Shown here piece by piece: positions 17,486 through 25,919 of a stretch of 64,000 nucleotides of DNA. Made by a program: the position numbers and the translations under genes. This stretch comes from Halorubrum sp. DM2 (lineage in GTDB: Archaea > Halobacteriota > Halobacteria > Halobacteriales > Haloferacaceae): assembly GCF_901686465.1 (NCBI RefSeq), contig NZ_LR594487.1:1981650-2045649 (forward strand). Reading direction: 5' to 3'. The notes beneath the pieces were generated by a model. That model made no database searches, was not told where the DNA came from, and saw nothing but the letters and a program-made list of their open reading frames with translations. The number at the start of each line of letters is the position of its first letter. Position 1 is the stretch's first letter.

Positions 17486-19326
17486 GGCTCGGGTTCGGGC
17501 ACCGCAAGCTCCGCTTGGACCTCCTCGACGAGCTCCTGTGCCGGCTCCTCGCGGAGCTCGTCGAACAGCAGGACGCTTATGGGGAGCGTCGGCGCGCCGT
17601 TGATCAGGCTCTCCATGATCACGAGCCGCTCGCGCGCCCGGGACATCCCGACGTAGAAGACGCGGCGCTCGTTGTCGGTGAGCAGGGGCACGGGGCTGGT
17701 CGACTTGGTGAACTCCTCGACGCCGTCGACGTCGGTCGGGTCGTCGATCGAGGCGGCCATCTGCTCGACCACCTTCTCGGTGAGGTCCGTCGCCACGAAC
17801 ACGTGGTCGGCCTCGCGGCCCTTCGCGGAGTGGATGGTGCCGACGCGGACGCGGGTCGGGTCCATCCCCTGATAGTCGCCCTCGAAGTACGCGCCCATCG
17901 ACTTCCGCTGGAAGCTCGTCACCTTCCGGACCATGTCGTCGGCGCTCGCGGTGTCCGGCATGAAGGGGATGTACTCGTCGAGCGTGTCGGCCGAGACGTC
18001 GATCAGGGAGACGTCGTCGGCGTCGGCCGCCTCCTCGCGGTCGTCGAGGTAGTCGTAGAACTCCTCGCGGTCGTGGGTCCCGAACGCCGACTCCTGGAGC
18101 ATGTCGGCCAGCCGCCGGGCCTCTAACCCGTTGACGGGGTCGCCGGCCTCGGCCTTCTCGACGGCGTTGACGTAGTCTTGGACCCGGTCGGTCCACATCC
18201 GGCCGTCGGTGAGCATCGAGAAGGGGATCCCGTGGTCGATGAACTCGTCGATGAAGTCGAACATCTGGTAGCGGGCGCGGAACAGACACATCACGTCTCC
18301 CTCGTCGTCCTCGACCGTGTACCGGACGTTGCGGACGAGTTCGAGCATCGAGGGCGACTCGATCGCCTCGACGGTCCCGCCCTCCTTGCGCGGGTGGAGG
18401 TCCTTCTCCTGTCGCTTGTCGATGTGGCGGATCTCGGCGTTGACGACGTTGAGGATCTCCGAGGGGAGCCGGTAGGAGTTCGGGAGGACCACGTCCTCGT
18501 CGACCTCGGTGTCGAGGAGGAGGTCGGGGTCCGCGCCCTGCCACGCGTAGACGACCTGGTCGTCGTCGCCGGCGATCAGCACTTTCCGCATGTGTGGCCG
18601 CCACTCCTCGAAGACGTTGTACTGGAGCGTGGTGATGTCCTGAAACTCGTCGATGATCAGGTAGTCGACGCTCGGGACGAGCGAGCGCTGCGCGACCCGT
18701 TCGAGCATGTCCGCGAAGCCGACAAGGCCGTTGTCGCCCTTGTAGCCCCGCCACGCCCGGATCGTCTCCGGGATGTCGATCCGCTCGTCGTCGGAGGGCC
18801 ACGTCGGGGTGTACTTGTTGCCCTCTTGCGCGTTCGGGTCCTCCTCGGGCGGCAGGCGGACCTCCTCGACGTTCCACTGGAAGGGGACGTCGTACCAGTC
18901 GGCAACGTCGCGCTCGGTACGCTGGAGCCACTGGGAGGTGGCGATGATCTTGTTGCCGATGGTCGTGGACCGCGCGGTCCGGCGGCCGGCCCCGCCGTGC
19001 TGATCCTCGAACTCGACGCCGTACTCCTCGCAGAACGCCTCCTTGTCGTCCTCGCCGACCACGTCGCCCCGCGAGAGGTCGAGCAGTTCGTACGCCTTCG
19101 CGTGCATCGTGCTCACGTTCCCCTGGAGGCTGCGCGGCGAGATGTCGAGCCGCTCGGCGAGTCGCTCCCGGATCTCGGCGGCGGCCGCGCGCGTGTACGA
19201 GACGACGAGCACGTCCCGGACGTCGGCGTCCTCGGTCTCCAGTATCTCCTCGACGCGGTCCAAGAGCGCGGTCGTCTTCCCGCTTCCCGGCCCCCCGAAC
19301 AGCCGCGTCGCCGTGGTATCGGTCAT
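17482..19326 (-). CDS. UvrD/Rep-type superfamily 1 DNA helicase
   Basis: The 614-residue SF1A helicase has Walker A GGPGSGKTT at residues 11-19, motif Ia-like TRAAAAEIRERL, Walker B IDEFQD near residue 225, motif III GDDDQVVYAWQGA and motif VI YVGMSRARERLV near residue 558. It would unwind DNA in repair or replication restart. The start ATG 19326 is supported by a TATA element 25-31 bases upstream. A longer open frame upstream is non-coding-looking. The N-terminus starts almost at the P-loop, as in compact archaeal UvrD homologues. Confidence 0.9.
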   Translation of the reverse strand: MTDTTATRLFGGPGSGKTTALLDRVEEILETEDADVRDVLVVSYTRAAAAEIRERLAERLDISPRSLQGNVSTMHAKAYELLDLSRGDVVGEDDKEAFCEEYGVEFEDQHGGAGRRTARSTTIGNKIIATSQWLQRTERDVADWYDVPFQWNVEEVRLPPEEDPNAQEGNKYTPTWPSDDERIDIPETIRAWRGYKGDNGLVGFADMLERVAQRSLVPSVDYLIIDEFQDITTLQYNVFEEWRPHMRKVLIAGDDDQVVYAWQGADPDLLLDTEVDEDVVLPNSYRLPSEILNVVNAEIRHIDKRQEKDLHPRKEGGTVEAIESPSMLELVRNVRYTVEDDEGDVMCLFRARYQMFDFIDEFIDHGIPFSMLTDGRMWTDRVQDYVNAVEKAEAGDPVNGLEARRLADMLQESAFGTHDREEFYDYLDDREEAADADDVSLIDVSADTLDEYIPFMPDTASADDMVRKVTSFQRKSMGAYFEGDYQGMDPTRVRVGTIHSAKGREADHVFVATDLTEKVVEQMAASIDDPTDVDGVEEFTKSTSPVPLLTDNERRVFYVGMSRARERLVIMESLINGAPTLPISVLLFDELREEPAQELVEEVQAELAVPEPEP

Positions 19327-19350
19327 TGTTACGTCCAGATTCCGGTTCTC

Positions 19351-19357
19351 CTTAAAC
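19351..19357 (-). promoter_or_regulatory. TATA element of the helicase-peptidase operon
   Basis: The minus strand reads GTTTAAG 25-31 bases upstream of ATG 19326, consistent with a leaderless transcript covering the helicase and the overlapping peptidase gene. Confidence 0.5.
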
Positions 19358-19432
19358 GCCGTGGCTCGACGGTCGTCGATACGCGTCTCGGTTCGACCGG
19401 GCCGGCGGGGCCCCGGTCGCGCGGCCGCCGGC

Positions 19433-19591
19433 TCAGGTGCTCCTCGTCGCGCGCGCCTCGCGGACCTCGGCACCGTCGCGGACCATGTCCTCGCAGGCCG
19501 GACAGACGCGGGGCCGATCGACCTCGTTCGGCGTGAACACCCGAACGTAATCAGTCGTGACGAACGAACCGCAGTTCTGACAGGTCGGCAT
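19433..19591 (-). CDS. Zinc-ribbon microprotein (DUF7563-like)
   Basis: A 52-residue protein, too short for most gene callers. Two CxxC knuckles, CQNC (residues 4-7) and CPAC (about 36-39), should bind one zinc. The sequence between them (YVRVFTPNEVDRPRV) matches the DUF7563 family. An in-frame ATG at 19618 would add nine residues, but the TATA element at 19616-19625 overlaps it and lies 25-34 bases before ATG 19591, so I choose the latter. Small zinc-finger proteins of this kind are abundant in haloarchaea and some affect regulation. Confidence 0.75.
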   Translation of the reverse strand: MPTCQNCGSFVTTDYVRVFTPNEVDRPRVCPACEDMVRDGAEVREARATRST

Positions 19592-19615
19592 GTTATCCAC
19601 TATCGAGTAATTCCC

Positions 19616-19625
19616 CATAATACTA
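19616..19625 (-). promoter_or_regulatory. TATA element of the DUF7563-like gene
   Basis: The minus strand reads TAGTATTATG, 25-34 bases before ATG 19591. It overlaps an alternative upstream ATG and therefore decides the start. Confidence 0.5.
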
Positions 19626-19673
19626 CCGGGGAGTCTGACGGAAAGAAAACGCCGCGGGCTGCCGTCGCGTCCG

Positions 19674-19856
19674 TCAGTTCGGCCGCCAGTCGCAGACCGA
19701 ACACCGCGCCGTTCCCTCCTCGTGAAGCGCACCGCACTCCGGACACTGGAGCTTGTTATACGATCGCTCCCAGCGTACGATCTCCGTCTCGTGGCCGTGG
19801 TCGGACAGGAACTCGTCGAACACGTCGTCGTCCGAATCGGGTGCGCTACTAGACAT
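19674..19856 (-). CDS. HVO_0416-like zinc-finger microprotein
   Basis: A 60-residue protein with an acidic N-terminus and a C-terminal zinc ribbon, CPEC and CSVC, with the tail DWRPN. It matches the HVO_0416 family of haloarchaeal small zinc-finger proteins. The open frame can start at 19865, but the strong TATATAT element at 19881-19890 is 25-34 bases from the second ATG (19856), which fits leaderless initiation there better. It is adjacent to, but probably transcribed separately from, the DUF7563-like gene. Confidence 0.75.
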   Translation of the reverse strand: MSSSAPDSDDDVFDEFLSDHGHETEIVRWERSYNKLQCPECGALHEEGTARCSVCDWRPN

Positions 19857-19880
19857 GCGTGCCATAGTATGTCACACCAG

Positions 19881-19890
19881 CATATATATC
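19881..19890 (-). promoter_or_regulatory. TATA element of the HVO_0416-like gene
   Basis: A strong GATATATATG on the minus strand, 25-34 bases before ATG 19856, in an AT-rich patch that stands out from the surrounding DNA. Confidence 0.6.
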
Positions 19891-20002
19891 TTTCTCGCGT
19901 TCTCGTCGCTGCGAACTACGCGATCGAACGATCGGTTCTCAGCGCATCTTCGAAAAAACCGGAGAGTTTCGGCGTACGTCTCGTCTCGGACGGATTTTCG
20001 AC

Positions 20003-20545
20003 CTACCACGGCTCGTTCTTCAGCCCGAGCCAGTAGGCCCCGACGTTCGTGACGACGTGGAGGACGGGCGTCATCACGAGGACGACCGCGAGGACGCGGG
20101 GCGTGAAGACGGCGAGCGCCCAGTCGGTGTCGACGACGAAGGCGAGCGCCAGCGCGCCGACGACGAAGTCGAGCTGGTCTAAGCCGGGGAACGCGGCACC
20201 GCGCTCGCGCCCCGACCGCCGCTTGAGGAAGGAGGCACCGATGTCGCCGCACATCGCACCGAACGCGAGGGCGAACGCGGCCGGGAGCGCGAACGTCGGG
20301 AGGTCGACGCCGAGCGCGGCGCTCGCGGGATCGTTGACGGCGTTGAGCGCGACCGCGAGCAGGACGCCGACCAGCGTGCCGACGGCGGTCCCCCGCCACG
20401 TCTTCCCGTCGCCGAGCAGCCGCGCGCCGCGCCACTCGCGGCCGCCGTCGATGGGGCGACCCCCGCCGGCCAGCACCGCGGCGTTGTTCGGGACGTACGC
20501 CGGGAGCATCGCCCAGAACGCGGTCGCGACGAGCGCACCGATCAT
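20003..20545 (-). CDS. carS: CDP-archaeol synthase (CarS)
   Basis: Transfers CTP to the unsaturated archaetidic acid precursor, making the activated lipid for polar head-group attachment at the membrane. The 180-residue DUF46-family protein has about five membrane helices and the family motif [20 protein letters not shown] near residues 34-53, followed by [19 protein letters not shown]. The start ATG 20545 ([20 protein letters not shown]) is backed by a TATA element 26-33 bases upstream; a longer frame upstream overlaps the divergent proline dehydrogenase gene. Confidence 0.9.
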   Translation of the reverse strand: MIGALVATAFWAMLPAYVPNNAAVLAGGGRPIDGGREWRGARLLGDGKTWRGTAVGTLVGVLLAVALNAVNDPASAALGVDLPTFALPAAFALAFGAMCGDIGASFLKRRSGRERGAAFPGLDQLDFVVGALALAFVVDTDWALAVFTPRVLAVVLVMTPVLHVVTNVGAYWLGLKNEPW

Positions 20546-20570
20546 GTCCCTACAGGCGGCGTCCGGGCTG

Positions 20571-20578
20571 TTATAAAT
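20571..20578 (-). promoter_or_regulatory. TATA element of carS
   Basis: The minus strand reads ATTTATAA, 26-33 bases upstream of ATG 20545, defining a leaderless mRNA. Confidence 0.6.
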
Positions 20579-20692
20579 CCCGGATCCGTCGCGGGAGCGG
20601 GACGGTCCGTCGCCCGCCGCCGAGGACGCGACGTCGCGGTCACTCACGCCGGGTCGGTAACAGTAAAGTTTGCGCCGTTCGGAATCTACGAT

Positions 20693-21532
20693 ATGATCCT
20701 CCCGATCGCTCGGCGGTTCGTCGCCGGCGAGAGCGTTCCGGTGGCCCTCGATCACGCCCGCGCCGCGAACGAGGACGGCGTCGCGGTCATCCTGAACCTG
20801 CTCGGTGAACACTACGACGACCCCGCGGACGCCCGCGGCGATACCGACGCCTACCTCGACCTCATCGACGATATCGCCGACAGCGGCCTCGACGCCTGCG
20901 TCTCGGTGAAGCCGTCCCAGATCGGGATGGATGTCTCGGCGGACTTATTCGAGGAGCACTACCGCGAGATCGTCGCGCGCGCCGACGAACTCGACGCCTT
21001 CGTCTGGTGTGACATGGAGGACGCCGACACCACCGACGCCACGCTCGACGCCTTCGAGTCCATCGCCGCCGACTACCCGTGGAGTGTCGGGCAGTGTATC
21101 CAGTCGAACCTCAAGCGCACCGCCGACGACCTCGACCGGCTCATCGACGTGCCCGGCAAGATCCGGCTGGTGAAGGGCGCGTACGACGAGCCGTCGTCGA
21201 TCGCGTACACCGACAAGGCGGACGTCGACGAGGCGTACCGCGACGACCTCCGACGGCTCTTCGAGGGGCGGGACCGCGGCGTCGCGGTCGGCAGCCACGA
21301 CCCCGAGATGATCTCGCTCGCGGACCGGCTCGCGCGCGACCACGGGACGGAGTACGAGGTCCAGATGCTGATGGGCGTCCGCGAGGACGCGCAGCGGGAC
21401 CTCGCCGCGCAGGGGGTCGACGTGTACCAGTACGCGCCGTACGGCGACAAGTGGCTCTCGTACTTCTACCGGCGGGTCCGCGAGCGCAAGGAGAACCTGA
21501 CGTTCGCGGTGCGGGCGGTGTTGGGCCAGTAG
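20693..21532 (+). CDS. Proline dehydrogenase
   Basis: Oxidises proline to pyrroline-5-carboxylate with FAD and passes electrons to the respiratory chain. The 279-residue TIM barrel shows VSVKPSQIG near residue 70, [14 protein letters not shown] near 110, [12 protein letters not shown] near 158, GSHDP near 200, and the C-terminal active-site stretch [20 protein letters not shown] with the conserved RRxxER arginines. It is a monofunctional enzyme of normal length and divergent from carS. Confidence 0.9.
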   Translation: MILPIARRFVAGESVPVALDHARAANEDGVAVILNLLGEHYDDPADARGDTDAYLDLIDDIADSGLDACVSVKPSQIGMDVSADLFEEHYREIVARADELDAFVWCDMEDADTTDATLDAFESIAADYPWSVGQCIQSNLKRTADDLDRLIDVPGKIRLVKGAYDEPSSIAYTDKADVDEAYRDDLRRLFEGRDRGVAVGSHDPEMISLADRLARDHGTEYEVQMLMGVREDAQRDLAAQGVDVYQYAPYGDKWLSYFYRRVRERKENLTFAVRAVLGQ

Positions 21533-21597
21533 TCGCGAGTCTGCCGTACCCCCTCGTCGACGGTCCCTTCGCTCGGCGTCGCCGCCGCGTGGAAGCG

Positions 21598-21606
21598 CTC
21601 TTAAGG
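21598..21606 (+). promoter_or_regulatory. TATA-like element of the DUF502 gene
   Basis: CTCTTAAGG lies 27-35 bases upstream of ATG 21633, in the expected position for a leaderless transcript. Confidence 0.4.
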
Positions 21607-21632
21607 GTTGCCGACACATACCGATCCGATAG

Positions 21633-22337
21633 ATGTCCACGTGGAAACGCGACTTCGCCAGCGGCCTCATCGTGCTGGCCCCGCTCCTCGTTCTACTCCT
21701 CGTCCTCCGCTGGATCTACCAGTACATCGCGTCGATCCCACTCATCGCGGACCTCCAACCCGCCATCATTCCGGGGTACTTAGAGCCCGTCTCCCGGGTC
21801 GTCATCGCGTTTGCGGTGTTCGCCACCGTCGTGCTCGCGGTCGGGTACTTCATGCGGACCACGCTCGGCCGGTTGGCGGAGGCCGCGGTGGACGACACGA
21901 TAAACCGGATCCCGGCGCTCCGGGTGGTGTACAACGCGTCGAAGCTCGCCATCGAGACGGCCATCTCCGGCACCGACGAGCTTCAGAGCCCGGTGTACAT
22001 CGAGACGTGGCCCGGGATCCGGATGACGGCCTTCCGGACGGGCAAGAAGACCCGCGACGGGAAGATCGTCTTGTTCATGCCGACCGCGCCGAACATCACC
22101 ACCGGCTTCGTCATCGAGGTCGAGCCGGAGAAGATCGAGGAGACCGGCGAGAGCGTCGAGGAGGGAATGACGCGGGTCCTCTCCGCCGGCTTCGCGGAGT
22201 CGGCCCATCAGGTCCCCGTTCACGAGGAGGACCCCACCGAGGGCGACGGCACCCCCGACGGCTACGGACACGTCCGAACCGACGGGACGCCCGGCGGCGA
22301 CGGATCGGCGACCGACGGGAGCGGGTCGACCGAGTGA
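21633..22337 (+). CDS. DUF502 family membrane protein
   Basis: A 234-residue protein with two membrane helices (about residues 9-30 and 55-77). The conserved DUF502 body follows: RIPALRVVYNASK, FRTGKKTRDGKIVLFMPTAPN and TGFVIEVEPEK. The C-terminal 40 residues are a Gly/Asp/Thr-rich halophilic tail. DUF502 proteins are widespread in bacteria and archaea and have no established role; the soluble part probably sits at the membrane surface. It is monocistronic by spacing. Confidence 0.85.
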   Translation: MSTWKRDFASGLIVLAPLLVLLLVLRWIYQYIASIPLIADLQPAIIPGYLEPVSRVVIAFAVFATVVLAVGYFMRTTLGRLAEAAVDDTINRIPALRVVYNASKLAIETAISGTDELQSPVYIETWPGIRMTAFRTGKKTRDGKIVLFMPTAPNITTGFVIEVEPEKIEETGESVEEGMTRVLSAGFAESAHQVPVHEEDPTEGDGTPDGYGHVRTDGTPGGDGSATDGSGSTE

Positions 22338-22437
22338 GGCGGTCGACTGACCGAGACGGATCGAGAGAGAAGCGAGAAGTCGTTTTGCGCGGTCGATACG
22401 CTGCGTGGCGACCGCGTTCGCGGTCAGCGGTCCGCGC

Positions 22438-23367
22438 TTAGAGGTACGTGAACCACTCGTCGTGGTCGTCCGTCCGCCGCTCGACTAACTCGAAGAAGGC
22501 GCTCTGGAGTTCCTCCGTGACGGGGCCGCGGGTGCCCGCGCCGATCTCGGTATCGTCGACCGAGCGGATCGGGGTCACCTCCGCGGCGGAGCCGGTGAAG
22601 AACAGCTCGTCGGCGGTGTACAGCTGACCGCGCGAGATGACGGCCTCGTCGTGGACCTCGTAGCCGCGCTCCTCCGCGAGGGTGATCACGGTGTCGCGGG
22701 TGATCCCTTCGAGGATGGACTGCGCGGGCCCGGTGGTGTAGATCTCGCCGTCGTTGACCATGAAGATGTTCTCGCCCGGGCCTTCGGCGACGTTGCCCTC
22801 CTTGTTGAGGACGATGGCCTCGACGTAGCCGTTGCGGCGCGCCTCCTCGCCCGCGAGCATGGAGTTGACGTACAGGCCGGTCGTCTTCACGTTCGTCGGG
22901 ACCTGCGAGGAGGCGTGTTTCCGCCACGAGGAGACCATCACGTCGACGCCGTCTTCGAGCGCCTCCTCGCCGAGGTACGCGCCCCACGGCCACGCCGCGA
23001 GGACGAGGTCGGTCGGGCAGTCCTTCGGCGAGACGCCCAGCGTGTCGTAGCCGTAGTAGGCGATCGGCCGGATGTAACAGGACTCCAGGTCCTGCCGGTC
23101 GAGCAGTTCGAGGGTGGCCTCGGTGATCTCCTCGCGGGAGTGTTCGATCTCCATGTCGTACATCTTCGCGGAGTCGAACAGCCGGTCGAGGTGTTCCTCC
23201 CAGCGGAAGACCGCGGGGCCCTGCTCGGTGTCGTAACAGCGGACGCCCTCGAACACGCCCGTCCCGTAGTGGAGCGCGTGGGTCAGAACGTGGGTCGTCG
23301 CGTCCTCCCAGTCGAGGAACTCCCCGTTCTTCCAGATCGTGTCGACGTCCATCTCGTCGAATCCCAT
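22438..23367 (-). CDS. ilvE: Branched-chain amino acid aminotransferase
   Basis: Fold type IV PLP enzyme that aminates the 2-oxo acids of Val, Leu and Ile. Motifs: HYGTGVFEGVRCY near residue 33, the PLP lysine in PTNVKTTGLYVNSM near residue 159, and EGPGENIFMV near residue 200. The start ATG 23367 gives 309 residues, the normal length, with a TATA element 24-31 bases upstream. The open frame continues 93 codons further upstream, but that stretch crosses the promoter and a copy of a dispersed repeat. Confidence 0.92.
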   Translation of the reverse strand: MGFDEMDVDTIWKNGEFLDWEDATTHVLTHALHYGTGVFEGVRCYDTEQGPAVFRWEEHLDRLFDSAKMYDMEIEHSREEITEATLELLDRQDLESCYIRPIAYYGYDTLGVSPKDCPTDLVLAAWPWGAYLGEEALEDGVDVMVSSWRKHASSQVPTNVKTTGLYVNSMLAGEEARRNGYVEAIVLNKEGNVAEGPGENIFMVNDGEIYTTGPAQSILEGITRDTVITLAEERGYEVHDEAVISRGQLYTADELFFTGSAAEVTPIRSVDDTEIGAGTRGPVTEELQSAFFELVERRTDDHDEWFTYL

Positions 23368-23390
23368 ATCATAGCGGTCGTGACCTCCCG

Positions 23391-23398
23391 GCTTAAAT
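23391..23398 (-). promoter_or_regulatory. TATA element of ilvE
   Basis: The minus strand reads ATTTAAGC, 24-31 bases before ATG 23367. A GGGAGGT stretch between it and the start could act as a Shine-Dalgarno if transcription began further upstream. Confidence 0.5.
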
Positions 23399-23518
23399 CT
23401 GTGAGGTACGGGTCGTCGGTTTCCGGTTCGGACGGCTACGGAGACGTGATAGTCGAGAACGTGGCCGTCGAACTCTCGGTCGCTCACTACAAAACGGATT
23501 GCTCCGCGGCCGAGACCG

Positions 23519-23768
23519 CCGAAGCCCCGGCCGGGAGGCGGGCGCACGCTCGCTGCGCTCCTCACTCGTTCGCTTCGCTCACTCGTTGCGGTGCTTACGT
23601 TGCCTGCGCCCGCCTCCCGGCCGCCCCTTCGATTCCCGCCCCGCACTGCGACCGCACCTCACGCCTCCCCAGCCTCGTCGCTGGCGGTCGTCGCTTCGCT
23701 CTGACCGCCAGCGACTCCCTCGCGCCGTCGGCTCGCGCCCTGTCGGGCGCTCGCCGGGGCGCGCCGGG
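23519..23768 (-). repeat. Dispersed hairpin element, copy A (complete)
   Basis: Fills most of the 461-base spacer between ilvE and ribB. Read on the minus strand it contains, in order: a GC-rich lead with a 6-bp hairpin (23735-23750); hairpin 1 with arms at 23703-23715 and 23677-23689 and a 13-base loop containing GCGAAGCG; a 57-base conserved linker (23623-23679) including CGAGGCTGGGGAGGCGTGAG; hairpin 2 with perfect 18-base arms (23605-23622 and 23529-23546) around a 58-base loop; and the closing GGGGCTTCGG. Copies C and D share these parts with different arm sequences. Confidence 0.85.
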
Positions 23769-23828
23769 TCGGGTGGTCGGGGTCGAATCGTCGGGAGAAG
23801 TCGAGGTGAGAGTGTGTGTCCGCCGATC

Positions 23829-24587
23829 TCAGCGCAGCGCTTCGACGAGGCCCGCGCCCTCGACGTAGGGGATGTCGCGGCGGGCCGCGTAGGCCGCGGC
23901 GTCCGCGGGCGAGAGCGCGTCGCCCGTCTCGTCGTCGAGCATCTCGCAGACCACGGCGGCGGGCGCGAGCCCGGTGGCCTCGGCCATCGCGAGGCCGAGT
24001 TCGGTGTGACCGGTCCGCCCGGCGAGTCCGTCGCGGTCGCCGCGCAGGACGTGGACGTGGCCGGGCGCGCGGAACTCCGCGGCGAAGTCCTCCGGGCCGT
24101 AGGCGGTCGGGTCCTCGCTGACGCGGGCGGCCGCGTTCGCGACCTCAACGATGGTCTTCGCCCGGTCCGCGTCCGTGATCCCGGTGAACGTCTCGCGGTG
24201 GTTCACGGGCAGCGAGAAGGAGGAGCGGTCGTCGTAGTCCGGGTCGTCGTCGACCGCGGGGTGGTCGAGCGCGTCCGCGAGGAACGGCAGGTCGAACGCG
24301 TCGCCGACCGCGTCGCTCACGGCCACGCAGATCAGCCCGCCGGCGTCGTTTCGCATGTGCGCGACGGCGGCCTCGTCGACCGCGCCGGCCGGGTAGACGA
24401 TGTCCGTCTCGCCCTCGCGGTCCGCGAAGTCGTGGACGCAGACGGGGTCGCCGGCCCGGAAGGCGTCGAGCGCACGCTCGACGGAATCGGTGGCTTCGGC
24501 GGCCTCGGTTCCGGTGGCGTCGGTCGCTTCTCCGGACTCGGCCGTTCCCCCGGCTGTCTCCGGGTCGGCGTCGACGTTGGCGCGCAT
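23829..24587 (-). CDS. ribB: 3,4-dihydroxy-2-butanone-4-phosphate synthase
   Basis: Makes the four-carbon precursor of riboflavin from ribulose 5-phosphate. The 252-residue enzyme has a 35-residue low-complexity N-terminus followed by the RibB core: GDPVCVHDFADREGETDIVY near residue 46 (metal/acid site), MRNDAGGLICVA near 78, FTGITDADRAKTI near 135, and RTGHTELGLAMAEATGL near 190. Its ATG shares one base with the ribK stop (TGATG), so it is translationally coupled to the kinase. Confidence 0.92.
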   Translation of the reverse strand: MRANVDADPETAGGTAESGEATDATGTEAAEATDSVERALDAFRAGDPVCVHDFADREGETDIVYPAGAVDEAAVAHMRNDAGGLICVAVSDAVGDAFDLPFLADALDHPAVDDDPDYDDRSSFSLPVNHRETFTGITDADRAKTIVEVANAAARVSEDPTAYGPEDFAAEFRAPGHVHVLRGDRDGLAGRTGHTELGLAMAEATGLAPAAVVCEMLDDETGDALSPADAAAYAARRDIPYVEGAGLVEALR

Positions 24588-25345
24588 CAGGCGACCTCCG
24601 TCTCGACCGCGCTCGCCTCCGGCTCGTCGGCGCGGCTCGTCGGTTCGACGCGGACCTCCACGGCGTCGCCGTCTTCGAGGTCGAGCGCGTCGCGCAGGCG
24701 GTCCGGCGCGATCAGTTCGAGCTGGTCGTCGTCGTGGTGGGTGCGGTCGGGGACGATGGCGTGGACCTCCTCGTAGCGCTCGTCACCCGCGACGAGGGTG
24801 ACCCCGTAGCAGGTGGCGGCCCCGTAGGTGCGGTCCTCGCCCTCCCACGCGTCGATGGGGACGGCGTCGATGCCGGCCATCTCGCCGCGGCGGCGGACGC
24901 TCTCCTCGGTGAGGTTCACGTTGAGCGTGCCCGGGAACGGGTCGTAGCCGAGTCGCTCGCGGAACTGCTCGGCGTACCCCGGCAGCGTGATGTAGTGGCG
25001 TCCCTCGCCCATCCCGCCGGTGATCGCGCCGCGGAGCGCGAGCTCGACGTCCGACTCGAACAGCCGGCGGTAGTCGGCGTACTCCGCCCGGAGCGCGGCC
25101 TCGCCCGCGTCCGTCACCCGGACCCACTGCCCGTCGCTGACCACGTCACGCTCGACATAGCCCGCGGATTCGAGCGTCTGGAGGCGTCGGGAAGCGGTCT
25201 GCGTGGAGGCGTCGAGCCGGTCGCCGAGCGCCGCGCACGACACCTTCGTCTCGGAGAGGCCGCCGACGAGCCCGACGTGTTTCAGGGCCGCGAGCGCGGC
25301 CGGGTCCACGTCGGTGTTCGCGTCGGTCGCCGTCGCGTCTGACAT
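24587..25345 (-). CDS. ribK: CTP-dependent riboflavin kinase with HTH domain (RbkR type)
   Basis: Phosphorylates riboflavin to FMN using CTP. The N-terminal 90 residues form a winged helix ([20 protein letters not shown] is the recognition region). The C-terminal domain carries the archaeal kinase motifs [28 protein letters not shown] and [12 protein letters not shown]. Proteins with this fusion (RbkR) are known to both make FMN and repress riboflavin genes. It is the first gene of an operon with ribB. Direct repeats upstream (25396-25424) are candidate operators. Confidence 0.9.
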   Translation of the reverse strand: MSDATATDANTDVDPAALAALKHVGLVGGLSETKVSCAALGDRLDASTQTASRRLQTLESAGYVERDVVSDGQWVRVTDAGEAALRAEYADYRRLFESDVELALRGAITGGMGEGRHYITLPGYAEQFRERLGYDPFPGTLNVNLTEESVRRRGEMAGIDAVPIDAWEGEDRTYGAATCYGVTLVAGDERYEEVHAIVPDRTHHDDDQLELIAPDRLRDALDLEDGDAVEVRVEPTSRADEPEASAVETEVA

Positions 25346-25395
25346 ACCTCACGGTCGGTCGTCCGCGGGCAAAAGGGTAACGAATATGGGATACT

Positions 25396-25424
25396 TCTCA
25401 GAAACGTTATTGGCTATCTGAAAC
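25396..25424 (-). promoter_or_regulatory. Direct repeats upstream of ribK-ribB
   Basis: On the minus strand, GTTTCAGATA and GTTTCTGAGA lie 19 bases apart, 51-79 bases upstream of ATG 25345. Spacing of nearly two helical turns suits binding by a dimeric winged-helix protein, and the downstream gene itself encodes such a domain. Autoregulation is inference; I saw no copy of the repeat before ribE. Confidence 0.35.
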
Positions 25425-25572
25425 GCCCGAAAAGCCCTCGCTCTACACGTACCCCTGCCGCACACGTAATCCCGTCGGTGCCGGCCGACTTCGCGGTGTC
25501 TTCGGCGATCTCCCGAACTCGTTCGGTCGGCGGGTGGGAGCCACTCTCGCACGGGTCGTCGAAAGGTAAGGT

Positions 25573-25580
25573 ACAAATAC
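25573..25580 (+). promoter_or_regulatory. TATA-like element of tRNA-Ala
   Basis: ACAAATAC lies 24-31 bases upstream of the first base of the tRNA, as expected for an archaeal tRNA promoter. Confidence 0.45.
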
Positions 25581-25603
25581 GAACGGGAATTGTTTCGTGA
25601 TGA

Positions 25604-25675
25604 GGGCTCGTAGATCAGCGGCAGATCGCTTCCTTCGCAAGGAAGAGGCCCGGGGTTCAAATCCCCGCGAGTCCA
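25604..25675 (+). tRNA. tRNA-Ala (anticodon CGC)
   Basis: A 72-base cloverleaf. The acceptor stem GGGCTCG pairs with CGAGTCC and includes the G3-U70 pair that marks alanine tRNAs. D-stem GATC/GATC, anticodon stem CTTCC/GGAAG with loop TTCGCAA (anticodon CGC, reading GCG), and T-stem CGGGG/CCCCG with loop TTCAAAT. The discriminator is A; CCA is not encoded. There is no intron. The last 13-14 bases recur 85 bases downstream. Confidence 0.95.
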
Positions 25676-25747
25676 CTTCTTCACTCGCTTCGCTCGTTCA
25701 GTCGTTCCCTCGCTTGGTCCCACGCTCCCTCCGTTCGCTCGCGGGAC

Positions 25748-25761
25748 CCCCGCGAGTCCAC
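25748..25761 (+). repeat. Duplicate of the tRNA-Ala 3' end
   Basis: CCCCGCGAGTCCAC is an exact copy of 25663-25676, which covers the T-stem and acceptor 3' half of the tRNA. Between the copies lie 71 bases of pyrimidine-rich DNA with a GGTCCC/GGGACC inverted repeat. This pattern is typical of an attachment site left by an integrated element, but there is no integrase nearby. Confidence 0.6.
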
Positions 25762-25890
25762 CCTTCCGCGCCGCGAGCAACGTCGCGAGCGGCGCATCAC
25801 TGTAACCCAACTTTCCGTCTCCGCGCTCTGAACCCATCCCGCCCCGTCCGTCCGCCGCGTTTTTCGAGTTCCTCGGTAGACCCACGCCGC

Positions 25891-25899
25891 TTATATACC
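25891..25899 (+). promoter_or_regulatory. TATA element of the 42-residue membrane protein gene
   Basis: TTATATACC, 21-29 bases upstream of ATG 25920. It is a strong box for this GC-rich DNA. Confidence 0.55.
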
Positions 25900-25919
25900 A
25901 CGAGTCAGTTGAGCCGAAC

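Noticed and set aside
18178-19536. Plus-strand frame of 452 codons opposite the helicase
   Set aside because: Antisense shadow of the UvrD helicase, which has all its motifs on the minus strand.
23368-23646. In-frame N-terminal extension of ilvE by 93 codons
   Set aside because: It crosses the ilvE TATA element and copy A of the repeat, and the extended part is Arg/Gly-rich; normal enzymes start near ATG 23367.
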